Below are positions 11,355 through 22,300 of a stretch of DNA of 64,000 nt, piece after piece (within the stretch, counting starts at the first letter, position 1; every line of letters starts with the position of its first letter). Origin of the DNA: Amblyomma americanum (Eukaryota > Arthropoda > Arachnida > Ixodida > Ixodidae); NCBI RefSeq assembly GCF_052857255.1, contig NW_027526692.1:1-64000 (forward strand), written 5' to 3'. The notes under the pieces are model-generated. The model saw only the letters and a program-made list of their open reading frames with translations, did no database searches and was not told the origin of the DNA. The translations under genes were made by a program, and so were the position numbers.

Positions 11355-12251
11355 TTCGTTGTATTAAGCACGAATACATGCTTTTCGCGCAGTAATAAGA
11401 GAAAAATTTTTGACGAGTATCACGTGGAACACTTGTAATACCGATGTGTTGTGATTTAGCTCGTTTCGGTTTAAAACAGCTTGCTTCGCTGTATTAAGCA
11501 AGAATACATGCTTTTCGCGCAGTTATAAGAGAAAAAGTTTTGACGCTTATCAGAGGAACACTTGTAAAACCTTTGTGTTGTGATTTAGCTCGTTTCGGTC
11601 TAAAACAGCTTGTTTCGTTGTATTAAGCAAGAATACATGCTTTTCGCGCAGTTATAAGAGAAAAAGTTTTGACGAATATCACGTGGATACTTGTAAAACC
11701 GATGTGTTCAGATTTAGCTCGTTTCGGTCTTAAACAGCTTGTTTCGTTGTATTAAGCATGAATACGTGCTTTTCGCGCAGTTATAAGAGAAAAAGTTTAG
11801 ACGCGTATCAGAGGAACACTTGTAAAACCGATGTGTTGTGATTTAGCTCGTTTCGGTATAAAACAGCTTGTTTCGTTAGACTAAGCAAGAATACATGCTT
11901 TTCGCGCAGTTATAAGAGAAAAAAGTTTTGACGCGTATCAGAGGAACACTTGTAAAACCGATGTGTTATGATTTAGCTCGTTTCGGTCTAAAACAGCTTG
12001 TTTCGTTGTATTAAGCAAGAATACATGCTTTTCGCGCAGTTATAAGAGAGAAAGTTTTGACGAGTATCACGTGGATACTTGTAAAACCGATGTGTTCAGA
12101 TTTAGATCGTTTCGGTCTAAAACAGCTTGTTTCGTTGTATTAAGCAAGAATACATGCTTTACGAGCAGTTATAGAAGAAAAAGTTTTGACGCGTATCAGA
12201 GAGACACTTGTAAAACCGATGTGTTGTGATTTAGCTCGTTTCGGTCTAAAA

Positions 12252-12318
12252 CAGCTTGTTTCGCTGTATTAAGCAAGAATACATGCTTTTCGCGCAGTTA
12301 TAAGAGAAAAAAATTTAA
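12252..12318 (+). repeat. Truncated 67-bp monomer, copy 1
   Basis: Measured from CAGCTTG to the next CAGCTTG, the unit is 67 bp instead of 129. It keeps the left half through GAGAAAAAAATTT and then jumps to AACAGCTTG, losing about 62 bp (unit positions about 57-120). The following unit has GCAGGAATAC and AGAGAGAAAG, with GCGTATTAGAGAG. Confidence 0.9.
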
Positions 12319-13209
12319 CAGCTTGTTTCGCTGTATTAAGCAGGAATACATGCTTTTCGCGCAGTTATAAGAGAGAAAGTTTTGACGCGTATTAGAGAGA
12401 CACTTGTAAAACCGATGTGTTGTGATTTAGCTCGTTTCGGTCTAAAACAGCTTGTTTCGTTAGACTAAGCAAGAATACATGCTTTTCGCGCAGTTATAAG
12501 AGAAAAAAGTTTTGACGCGTGTCAGAGGGACACTTGTAAAACCGATGTGTTCAGATTTAGCTCGTTTCGGTCTAAAACAGCTTGTTTCGTTGTATTAAGC
12601 ACGAATACGTGCTTTTCGCGCAGTTATAGGAGAAAAAGTTTAGACGCGTATCAGAGGAACACTTGTAAAACCGATGTTTTGTGATTTAGCTCGTTTCGGT
12701 CTAAAACAGCTTGTTTCGCTGTATTAAGCAAGAATACATGCTTTTCGCGCAGTTATAAGAGAAAAAGTTTTGACGCGTGTCAGAGGGACACTTGTAAAAC
12801 CGATGTGTTCAGATTTAGCTCGTTTCGGTCTAAAACAGCTTGTTTCGTTGTATTAAGCACGAATACGTGCTTTTCGCGCAGTTATAGGAGAAAAAGTTTA
12901 GACGCGTATCAGAGGAACACTTGTAAAACCGATGTTTTGTGATTTAGCTCGTTTCGGTCTAAAACAGCTTGTTTCGTTGTATTAAGCAAGAATACATGCT
13001 TTCGCGCAGTTATAAGAGAAAAAGATTTGACGCGTATCAGAGGAACACTTGTAAAACCTTTGTGTTCAGATTTAGCTCGTTTCGGTCTAAAACAGCTTGT
13101 TTCGTTGTATTAAGCAAGAATACATGCTTTTCGCGCAGTTATAAGAGAAAAAGTTTTGACGAGTATCACGTGGGTACTTGTAAAACCGATGTGTTCAGAT
13201 TTAGCTCGT

Positions 13210-13430
13210 TTCGGTTTAAAAGAGCTTGTTTCGCTGTATTAAGCAAGAATACATGCTTTTCGCGCAGTTATAAGAGAAAAAGTTTTGACGCGTATCAGAG
13301 GAACACTTGTAAAACCGATGTGTTGTGATTTAACTCATTTCGGTCTAAAACAGCTTGTTTCGCTGTATTAAGCAAGAATACATGCTTTTCGCGCAGTTAT
13401 AGGAGAAAAAGTTTTGACGCGTATCAGAGG
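13210..13430 (+). repeat. Linker monomers between ~2.65-kb copies
   Basis: Two monomers, one with GGTTTAAAAGAGC and one with TTTAACTCATTTCGG, separate the paired segments. The same two-unit combination recurs at about 16.5-16.7 kb and, with GTGTAGTGATTTAAC, at about 23.6-23.75, 28.3-28.45, 31.85-32.0 and 37.28-37.42 kb. It therefore acts as a junction marker elsewhere. Confidence 0.65.
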
Positions 13431-15860
13431 AACACTTGTAAAACCGATGTGTTGTGATTTAGCTCGTTTCGGTCTAAAACAGCCTGTTTCGCTGTATTAA
13501 GCAAGAATACATGCTTTTCGCGCAGTTATAAGAGAAAAAGTTTTGACGCGTATCAGAGGAACACTTGTAAAACCGATGTCTTGTGATTTAGCTCGTTTCG
13601 GTCTAAAACAGCTTGTTTCGCTGTATTAAGCAAGAATACATGCTTTTTGCGCAGTTATAAGAGAAAAAGTTTTGACGCGTATCAGAGGAACACTTGTAAA
13701 ACCGATGTGTTCAGATTTAGCTCGTTTCGGTCTAAAACAGCTTGTTTCGTTGTATTAAGCACGAATATGTGCTTTACGCGCAGTTATAGAAGAAAAAGTT
13801 TTGACACGTATCAGAGACACTTGTAAAACCGATGTGTTGTGATTTAGCTCGTTTCGGTCTAAAACAGCTTGTTTCGTTGTATTAAGCAAGAATACATGCT
13901 TTTCGCGCAGTTATAAGAGAAAAAGTTTTGACGAGTATCACGTGGATACTTGTAAAACCGATGTGTTCAGATTTAGCTCGTTTCGGTCTAAAACAGCTTG
14001 TTTCGTTGTATTAAGCACGAATACATGCTTTTCGCGCAGTAATAAGAGAAAAATTTTTGACGAGTATCACGTGGAACACTTGTAATACCGATGTGTTGTG
14101 ATTTAGCTCGTTTCGGTTTAAAACAGCTTGCTTCGCTGTATTAAGCAAGAATACATAGCTTTTTCGCGCAGTTATAAGAGAAAAAGTTTTGACGCGTATC
14201 AGAGGAACACTTGTAAAACCTTTGTGTTGTGATTTAGCTCGTTCGGTCTAAAACAGCTTGTTTCGCTCTATTAAGCAAGAATACATGCTTTTCGCGCAGT
14301 TATAAGAGAAAAAGTTTTGACGCGTATTAGAGAGACACTTGTAAAACCGATGTGTTGTGATTTAGCTCGTTTCGGTCTAAAACAGCTTGTTTCGTTGTAT
14401 TAAGCAAGAATACATGCTTTTCGCGCAGTTATAAGAGAAAAAGTTTTGACGAATATCACGTGGATACTTATAAAACCGATGTGTTCAGATTTAGCTCGTT
14501 TCGGTCTTAAACAGCTTGTTTCGTTGTATTAAGCATGAATACGTGCTTTTCGCGCAGTTATAAGAGAAAAAGTTTAGACGCGTATCAGAGGAACACTTGT
14601 AAAACCGATGTGTTGTGATTTAGCTCGTTTCGGTATAAAACAGCTTGTTTCGTTAGACTAAGCAAGAATACATGCTTTTCGCGCAGTTATAAGAGAAAAA
14701 AGTTTTGACGCGTATCAGAGGAACACTTGTAAAACCGATGTGTTATGATTTAGCTCGTTTCGGTCTAAAACAGCTTGTTTCGTTGTATTAAGCAAGAATA
14801 CATGCTTTTCCGCGCAGTTATAAGAGAGAAAGTTTTGACGAGTATCACGTGGATACTTGTAAAACCGATGTGTTCAGATTTAGATCGTTTCGGTCTAAAA
14901 CAGCTTGTTTCGTTGTATTAAGCAAGAATACATGCTTTACGAGCAGTTACAGAAGAAAAAGTTTTGACGCGTATCAGAGAGACACTTGTAAAACCGATGT
15001 GTTGTGATTTAGCTCGTTTCGGTCTAAAACAGCTTGTTTCGCTGTATTAAGCAAGAATACATGCTTTTTCGCGCAGTTATAAGAAAAAAAATTTAACAGC
15101 TTGTTTCGCTGTATTAAGCAGGAATACATGCTTTTCGCCGCAGTTATAAGAGAGAAAGTTTTGACGCGTATTAGAGAGACACTTGTAAAACCGATGTGTT
15201 GTGATTTAGCTCGTTTCGGTCTAAAACAGCTTGTTTCGGTTAGACTAAGCAAGAATACATGCTTTTCGCGCAGTTATAAGAGAAAAAAGTTTGACGCCTA
15301 TCAGAGGAACACTTGTAAAACCGATGTGTTGTGATTTAGCTCATTTCGGTCTAAAACAGCTTGTTTCGCTGTATTAAGCAAGAATACATGCTTTTCGCGC
15401 AGTTATAAGAGAAAAAGTTTGACGCGTGTCAGAGGGACACTTGTAAAACCGATGTGTTCAGATTTAGCTCGTTTCGGTCTAAAACAGCTTGTTTCGTTGT
15501 ATTAAGCACGAATACGTGCTTTTCGCGCAGTTATAGGAGAAAAAGTTTAGACGCGTATCAGAGGAACACTTGTAAAACCGATGTTTTGTGATTTAGCTCG
15601 TTTCGGTCTAAAACAGCTTGTTTCGTTGTATTAAGCAAGAATACATGCTTTCGCGCAGTTATAAGAGAAAAAGATTTGACGCGTATCAGAGGAACACTTG
15701 TAAAACCTTTGTGTTCAGATTTAGCTCGTTTCGGTCTAAAACAGCTTGTTTCGTTGTATTAAGCAAGAATACATGCTTTTCGCGCAGTTATAAGAGAAAA
15801 AGTTTTGACGAGTATCACGTGGGTACTTGTAAAACCGATGTGTTCAGATTTAGCTCGTTT
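13430..15860 (+). repeat. ~2.65-kb segmental repeat, copy 2
   Basis: It matches copy 1 monomer by monomer (CAGCCTG 13483, GAATATGT 13763, ATGCTTTCGCGC about 15650). It also carries many single-base insertions or deletions absent from copy 1: CATAGCTTTTT near 14155, GCTCGTTCGG near 14238, CTTTTCCGCGC near 14808, TTTTCGCCGC near 15133 and TTTCGGTTAGAC near 15236. These are either assembly errors or recent private mutations. Confidence 0.73.
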
Positions 15861-16135
15861 CGGTCTTAAACAGCTTGTTTCGTTGTATTAAGCACGAATA
15901 CGTGCTTTTCGCGCAGTTATAAGAGAAAAAGTTTGACGCGTATTAGAGAGACACTTGTAAAACCGATCGTGTTGTGATTTAGCTCGTTTCGGTCTAAAAC
16001 AGCTTGTTTCGTTGTATTAAGCAAGAATACATGCTTTTCGAGCAGTTATAAGAGAAAAAGTTTTGACGAGTATCACGTGGATACTTGTAAAACCGATGTG
16101 TTTCAGATTTAGCTCGTTTCGGTCTTAAACAGCTT
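14460..16135 (+). repeat. ~3.04-kb-spaced duplicate, copy 1
   Basis: This segment recurs about 3,036 bp downstream. Paired markers include GCATGAATACGTGC (about 14534 and 17570), the truncated monomer junction (15091 and 18127) and ATGCTTTCGCGC (about 15650 and 18685). It overlaps copy 2 of the ~2.65-kb pair, so the two duplication events share material. Confidence 0.72.
15030..15096 (+). repeat. Truncated 67-bp monomer, copy 2
   Basis: It has the same junction as copy 1 but with AAGAAAAAAAATTT (one AG lost) and GCTTTTTCGC (one T gained), so the length is unchanged. It lies in the indel-rich 14.1-16.2 kb stretch. Confidence 0.88.
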
Positions 16136-17220
16136 GTTTCGTTAGACTAAGCAAGAATACATGCTTTTCGCGCAGTTATAAGAGAAAAAAGTTTGACGCG
16201 TATCAGAGGAACACTTGTAAAACCGATGTGTTGTGATTTAGCTCATTTCGGTCTAAAACAGCTTCTTTCGCTGTATTAAGCAAGAATACATGCTTTTCGC
16301 GCAGTTATAAGAGAAAAAGTTTTGACGCGTGTCAGAGGGACACTTGTAAAACCGATGTGTTCAGATTTAGCTCGTTTCGGTCTAAAACAGCTTGTTTCGT
16401 TGTATTAAGCACGAATACGTGCTTTTCGCGCAGTTATAAGAGAAAAAGTTTTGACGAGTATCACGTGGAACACTTGTAATACCGATGTGTTGTGATTTAG
16501 CTCGTTTCGGTTTAAAAGAGCTTGTTTCGCTGTATTAAGCAAGAATACATGCTTTTCGCGCAGTTATAAGAGAAAAAGTTTTGACGCGTATCAGAGGAAC
16601 ACTTGTAAAACCGATGTGTTGTGATTTAACTCATTTCGGTCTAAAACAGCTTGTTTCGCTGTATTAAGCAAGAATACATGCTTTTCGCGCAGTTATAGGA
16701 GAAAAAGTTTTGACGCGTATCAGAGGAGCACTTGTAAAACCGATGTGTTGTGATTTAGCTCGTTTCGGTCTAAAACAGCCTGTTTCGCTGTATTAAGCAA
16801 GAATACATGCTTTTCGCGCAGTTATAAGAGAAAAAGTTTTGACGCGTATCAGAGGAACACGTAAAACCGATGTGTTGTGATTTAGCTCGTTTCGGTCTAA
16901 AACAGCTTGTTTCGCTGTATTAAGCAAGAATACATGCTTTTTGCGCAGTTATAAGAGAAAAAGTTTTGACGCGTATCAGAGGAACACTTGTAAAACCGAT
17001 GTGTTCAGATTTAGCTCGTTTCGGTCTAAAACAGCTTGTTTCGCTCTATTAAGCAAGAATACATGCTTTTCGCGCAGTTATAAGAGAAAAAGTTTTGACG
17101 CGTATTAGAGAGACACTTGTAAAACCGATGTGTTGTGATTTAGCTCGTTTCGGTCTAAAACAGCTTGTTTCGTTGTATTAAGCAAGAATACATGCTTTTC
17201 GCGCAGTTATAAGAGAAAAA
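16135..17220 (+). repeat. Mixed monomer block
   Basis: This block opens with a partial core cassette (TTAGAC near 16142, CTCATTTCGG, V class, TACGTGC). It switches to an A-class unit and the GGTTTAAAAGAGC and TTTAACTCATT linker pair, then AGCCTG and TTTTTGCGCAG units, then T and H units. Each piece has a close relative in 13.2-14.5 kb. No unique sequence or gene is present. Confidence 0.65.
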
Positions 17221-17740
17221 GTTTTGACGAGTATCACGTGGATACTTGTAAAACCGATGTGTTCAGATTTAGCTCGTTTCGGTCTTAAACAGCTTGTTTC
17301 GTTGTATTAAGCATGAATACGTGCTTTTCGCGCAGTTATAAGAGAAAAAGTTTAGACGCGTATCAGAGGAACACTTGTAAAACCGATGTGTTGTGATTTA
17401 GCTCGTTTCGGTATAAAACAGCTTGTTTCGTTAGACTAAGCAAGAATACATGCTTTTCGCGCAGTTATAAGAGAAAAAAGTTTTGACGCGTATCACGTGG
17501 ATACTTGTAAAACCGATGTGTTCAGATTTAGCTCGTTTCGGTCTTAAACAGCTTGTTTCGTTGTATTAAGCATGAATACGTGCTTTTCGCGCAGTTATAA
17601 GAGAAAAAGTTTAGACGCGTATCAGAGGAACACTTGTAAAACCGATGTGTTGTGATTTAGCTCGTTTCGGTATAAAACAGCTTGTTTCGTTAGACTAAGC
17701 AAGAATACATGCTTTTCGCGCAGTTATAAGAGAAAAAAGT
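17220..17740 (+). repeat. 259-bp two-monomer tandem duplication
   Basis: An H-class unit with GGTCTTAAACAG plus a CATGAATACGTGC unit with TTTAGACGCG is present twice in tandem (CATGAATACG at 17312 and 17571, 259 bp apart). Between the copies, at about 17484-17500, the diagnostic segment reads GACGCGTATCACGTGG, a hybrid of R class on the left and H class on the right. This looks like the actual exchange point. Confidence 0.8.
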
Positions 17741-19170
17741 TTTGACGCGTATCAGAGGAACACTTGTAAAACCGATGTGTTAAGATTTAGCTCGTTTCGG
17801 TCTAAAACAGCTTGTTTCGTTGTATTAAGCAAGAATACATGCTTTTCGCGCAGTTATAAGAGAGAAAGTTTTGACGAGTATCACGTGGATACTTGTAAAA
17901 CCGATGTGTTCAGATTTAGATCGTTTCGGTCTAAAACAGCTTGTTTCGTTGTATTAAGCAAGAATACATGCTTTACGAGCAGTTATAGAAGAAAAAGTTT
18001 TGACGCGTATCAGAGAGACACTTGTAAAACCGATGTGTTGTGATTTAGCTCGTTTCGGTCTAAAACAGCTTGTTTCGCTGTATTAAGCAAGAATACATGC
18101 TTTTCGCGCAGTTATAAGAGAAAAAAATTTAACAGCTTGTTTCGCTGTATTAAGCAGGAATACATGCTTTTCGCGCAGTTATAAGAGAGAAAGTTTTGAC
18201 GTGTATTAGAGAGACACTTGTAAAACCGATGTGTTGTGATTTAGCACGTTTCGGTCTAAAACAGCTTGTTTCGTTAGACTAAGCAAGAATACATGCTTTT
18301 CGCGCAGTTATAAGAGAAAAAAGTTTTGACGCGTATCAGAGGAACACTTGTAAAACCGATGTGTTGTGATTTAACTCATTTCGGTCTAAAACAGCTTGTT
18401 TCGCTGTATTAAGCAAGAATACATGCTTTTCGCGCAGTTATAAGAGAAAAAGTTTTGACGCGTGTCAGAGGGACACTTGTAAAACCGATGTGTTCAGATT
18501 TAGCTCGTTTCGGTCTAAAACAGCTTGTTTCGTTGTATTAAGCACGAATAGGTGCTTTTCGCGCAGTTATAGGAGAAAAAGTTTAGACGCGTATCAGAGG
18601 AACACTTGTAAAACCGATGTTTGTGATTTAGCTCGTTTCGGTCTAAAACAGCTTGTTTCGTTGTATTAAGCAAGAATACATGCTTTCGCGCAGTTATAAG
18701 AGAAAAAGATTTGACGCGTATCAAAGGAACACTTGTAAAACCTTTGTGTTCAGATTTAGCTCGTTTCGGTCTAAAACAGCTTGTTTCGTTGTATTAAGCA
18801 AGAATACATGCTTTTCGCGCAGTTATAAGAGAAAAAGTTTTGACGAGTATCCACGTGGATACTTGTAAAACCGATGTGTTCAGATTTAGCTCGTTTCGGT
18901 CTTAAACAGCTTGTTTCGTTGTATTAAGCACGAATACGTGCTTTTCGCGCAGTTATAAGAGAAAAAGTTTTGACGCGTATTAGAGAGACACTTGTAAAAC
19001 CGATGTGTTGTGATTTAGCTCGTTTCGGTCTAAAACAGCTTGTTTCGTTGTATTAAGCAAGAATACATGCTTTTCGCGCAGTTATAAGAGAAAAAGTTTT
19101 GACGAGTATCACGTGGATACTTGTAAAACCGATGTGTTCAGATTTAGCTCGTTTCGGTCTTAAACAGCTT
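17490..19170 (+). repeat. ~3.04-kb-spaced duplicate, copy 2
   Basis: This is the downstream partner of 14.46-16.14 kb. Private differences from its partner include GTATCCACGTGG near 18849 (one-base insertion), CGATGTTTGTG near 18617 (one-base deletion), TTTAGCACGTTTCGG near 18241 and TAGGTGC near 18549. It ends where the partner has TTTCGTTAGAC but this copy has TTTCGTTGTATT. Confidence 0.7.
18066..18132 (+). repeat. Truncated 67-bp monomer, copy 3
   Basis: Same junction and flanks as copy 1, and preceded by the TTACGAGCAG unit. The following unit reads GACGTGTATTAGAG, a private base change. Confidence 0.9.
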
Positions 19171-19309
19171 GTTTCGTTGTATTAAGCACGAATACGTGCT
19201 TTTCGCGCAGTTATAAGAGAAAAAGTTTAGACGCGTATCAGAGGAACACTTGTAAAACCGATGTGTTGTGATTTAGCTCGTTTCGGTCTAAAACAGCTTG
19301 TTTTCGTTA

Positions 19310-22300
19310 GACTAAGCAAGAATACATGCTTTTCGCGCAGTTATAAGAGAAAAAAGTTTTGACGCGTATCAGAGGAACACTTGTAAAACCGATGTGTTGT
19401 GATTTAGCTCATTTCGGTCTAAAACAGCTTGTTTCGCTGTATTAAGCAAGAATACATGCTTTTCGCGCAGTTATAAGAGAAAAAGTTTTGACGCGTGTCA
19501 GAGGGACACTTGTAAAACCGATGTGTTCAGATTTAGCTCGTTTCGGTCTAAAACAGCTTGTTTCGTTGTATTAAGCACGAATAAGTGCTTTTCGCGCAGT
19601 TATAAGAGAAAAAGTTTAGACGCGTATCAGAGGAACACTTGTAAAACCGATGTTTTGTGATTTAGCTCGTTTCGGTCTAAAACAGCTTGTTTCGTTGTAT
19701 TAAGCAGGAATACATGCTTTTCGCGCAGTTATAAGAGAAAAAGTTTTGACGCGTATCAGAGGAACAATTGTAAAACCGATGTGTTGTGATTTAGCTCGTT
19801 TCGGTCTAAAACAGCTTGTTTCGCTGTATTAAGCAAGAATACATGCTTTTTGCGCAGTTATAAGAGAAAAAAGTTTTGACGCGTATCAGAGGAACACTTG
19901 TAAAACCGATGTGTTCAGATTTAGCTCGTTTCCGGTCTAAAACAGCTTGTTTCGTTGTATTAAGCACGAATATGTGCTTTACGCGCAGTTATAGAAGAAA
20001 AAGTTTTGACACGTATCAGAGACACTTGTAAAACCGATGTGTTGTGATTTAGCTCGTTTCGGTCTAAAACAGCTTGTTTCGTTGTATTAAGCAAGAATAC
20101 ATGCTTTTCGCGCAGTTATAAGAGAAAAAGTTTTGACGAGTATCACGTGGATACTTGTAAAACCAATGTGTTCAGATTTAGCTCGTTTCGGTCTAAAACA
20201 GCTTGTTTCGTTGTATTAAGCACGAATACATGCTTTTCGCGCAGTTATAAGAGAAAAAGTTTTGACGCGTATCAGAGGAACACTTGTAAAACCGATGTGT
20301 TGTGATTTAGCTCGTTTCGGTCTAAAACAGCCTGTTTCGCTGTATTAAGCAAGAATACATGCTTTTCGCGCAGTTATAAGAGAAAAAGTTTTGACGCGTA
20401 TCAGAGGAACACTTGTAAAACCGATGTGTTGTGATTTAGCTCGTTTCGGTCTAAAACAGCTTGTTTCGCTGTATTAAGCAAGAATACATGCTTTTTGCGC
20501 AGTTATAAGAGAAAAAGTTTTGACGCGTATCAGAGGAACACTTGTAAAACCGATGTGTTCAGATTTAGCTCGTTTCGGTCTAAAACAGCTTGTTTCGTTG
20601 TATTAAGCACGAATATTTGCTTTACGCGCAGTTATAGAAGAAAAAGTTTTGACACGTATCAGAGACACTTGTAAAACCGATGTGTTGTGATTTAGCTCGT
20701 TTCGGTCTAAAACAGCTTGTTTCGTTGTATTAAGCAAGAATACATGCTTTTCGCGCAGTTATAAGAGAAAAAGTTTTGACGAGTATCACGTGGATACTTG
20801 TAAAACCGATGTGTTCAGATTTAGCTCGTTTCGGTCTAAAACAGCTTGTTTCGTTGTATTAAGCACGAATACATGCTTTTCGCGCAGTAATAAGAGAAAC
20901 ATTTTTGACGAGTATCACGTGGAACACTTGTAATACCGATGTGTTGTGATTTAGCTCGTTTCGGTTTAAAACAGCTTGCTTCGCTGTATTAAGCAAGAAT
21001 ACATGCTTTTCGCGCAGTTATAAGAGAAAAAGTTTTGACGCGTATCAGAGGAACACGTAAAACCGATGTGTTCAGATTTAGCTCGTTTCGGTCTGAAACA
21101 GCTTGTTTCGTTGTATTAAGCACGAATACATGCTTTTCGCGCAGTTATAAGAGAAAAAGTTTAGACGCGTATCAGAGGAACACTTGTAAAACCGATGTGT
21201 TTTGATTTAGCTCGTTTCGGTGTAAAACAGCTTGTTTCGTAGTATTAAGCAAGAATACATGCTTTTCGCGCAGTTATAAGAGAAAAAGTTTTGACGCGTA
21301 TTAGAGGAACACTTGTAAAACCTTTGTGTTGTGATTTAGCTCGTTTCGGTCTAAAACAGCTTGTTTCGCTGTATTAAGCAAGAATACATGCTTTTCGCGC
21401 AGTTATAAGAGAAAAAGTTTTGACGCGTGTCACAGGGACACTTGTAAAACCGATGTGTTCAGATTTAGCTCGTTTCGGTCTAAAACAACTTGTTTCGTTG
21501 TATTAAGCACGAATACATGCTTTACGCGCAGTTATAGAAGAAAAAGTTTTGACGCCTATTAGACAGAAACTTGTAAAACCGATGTGTTATGATTTAGCTC
21601 GTTTCGGTCTAAAACAGCTTGTTTCGTTGTATTAAGCAAGAATACATGCTTTTAGCGCAGTTATAAGAGAGAAAGTTTTGACGAGTATCACATGGATACT
21701 TGTAAAACCGATGTGTTGTGATTTAGCTCGTTTCGGTCTAAAACAGCTTGTTTCGCTGTATTAAGCAAGAATACATGCTTTTCGCGCAGTTATAAGAGAA
21801 AAAAATTTAACAGCTTGTTTCGCTGTATTAAGCAGGAATACATGCTTTTCGCGCAGTTATAAGAGAGAAAGTTTTGACGCGTATTAGAGAGACACTTGTA
21901 AAACCGATGTGTTGTGATTTAGCTTGTTTCGGTCTAAAACAGCTTGTTTCGTTAGACTAAGCAAGAATACATGCTTTTCGCGCAGTTATAAGAGAAAAAA
22001 GTTTAGACGCGTATCAGAGGAACACTTGTAAAACCGATGTTTTGTGATTTAGCTCGTTTCGGTCTAAAACAGCTTGTTTCGTTGTATTAAGCAAGAATAC
22101 ATGCTTTCGCGCAGTTATAAGAGAAAAAGATTTGACGCGTATCAGAGGAACACTTGTAAAACCTTTGTGTTCAGATTTAGCTCGTTTCGGTCTAAAACAG
22201 CTTGTTTCGTTGTATTAAGCAAGAATACATGCTTTTCGCGCAGTTATAAGAGAAAAAGTTTTGACGAGTATCACGTGGATACTTGTAAAACCGATGTGTT

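Larger units (their letters stand above)
10780..13210 (+). repeat. ~2.65-kb segmental repeat, copy 1
   Basis: Markers AAACAGCCTG (10837), GAATATGTGC (11116) and the shortened ATGCTTTCGCGC (about 13000) recur 2,646-2,649 bp further on. The copy includes the first 67-bp truncated monomer. Inside, the V-class plus TTTAGACGCG pair is itself duplicated (about 12.52-12.78 and 12.78-13.04 kb), an extra two-monomer step of about 257 bp. The sister copy lacks that step. Confidence 0.75.

Noticed and set aside
12252..12318. Truncated monomer as a transposon insertion or excision scar
   Set aside because: There is no target-site duplication, terminal repeat or inserted sequence. The join is a simple loss of about 62 bp within the unit.
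13000..13010. ATGCTTTCGCGC (one T fewer) as a sequencing error
   Set aside because: The same shortened motif recurs in matching HOR positions near 15.65, 18.68, 22.10, 26.81 and 30.35 kb, so it is inherited variation, unlike the private indels at 14.1-16.2 kb.
14974..15252. Minus-strand ORFs at 14974-15252 and 18515-18724
   Set aside because: They are reverse-strand readings of satellite units, open only because of truncated monomers or private indels. There is no domain, and the frame does not persist in sister copies.
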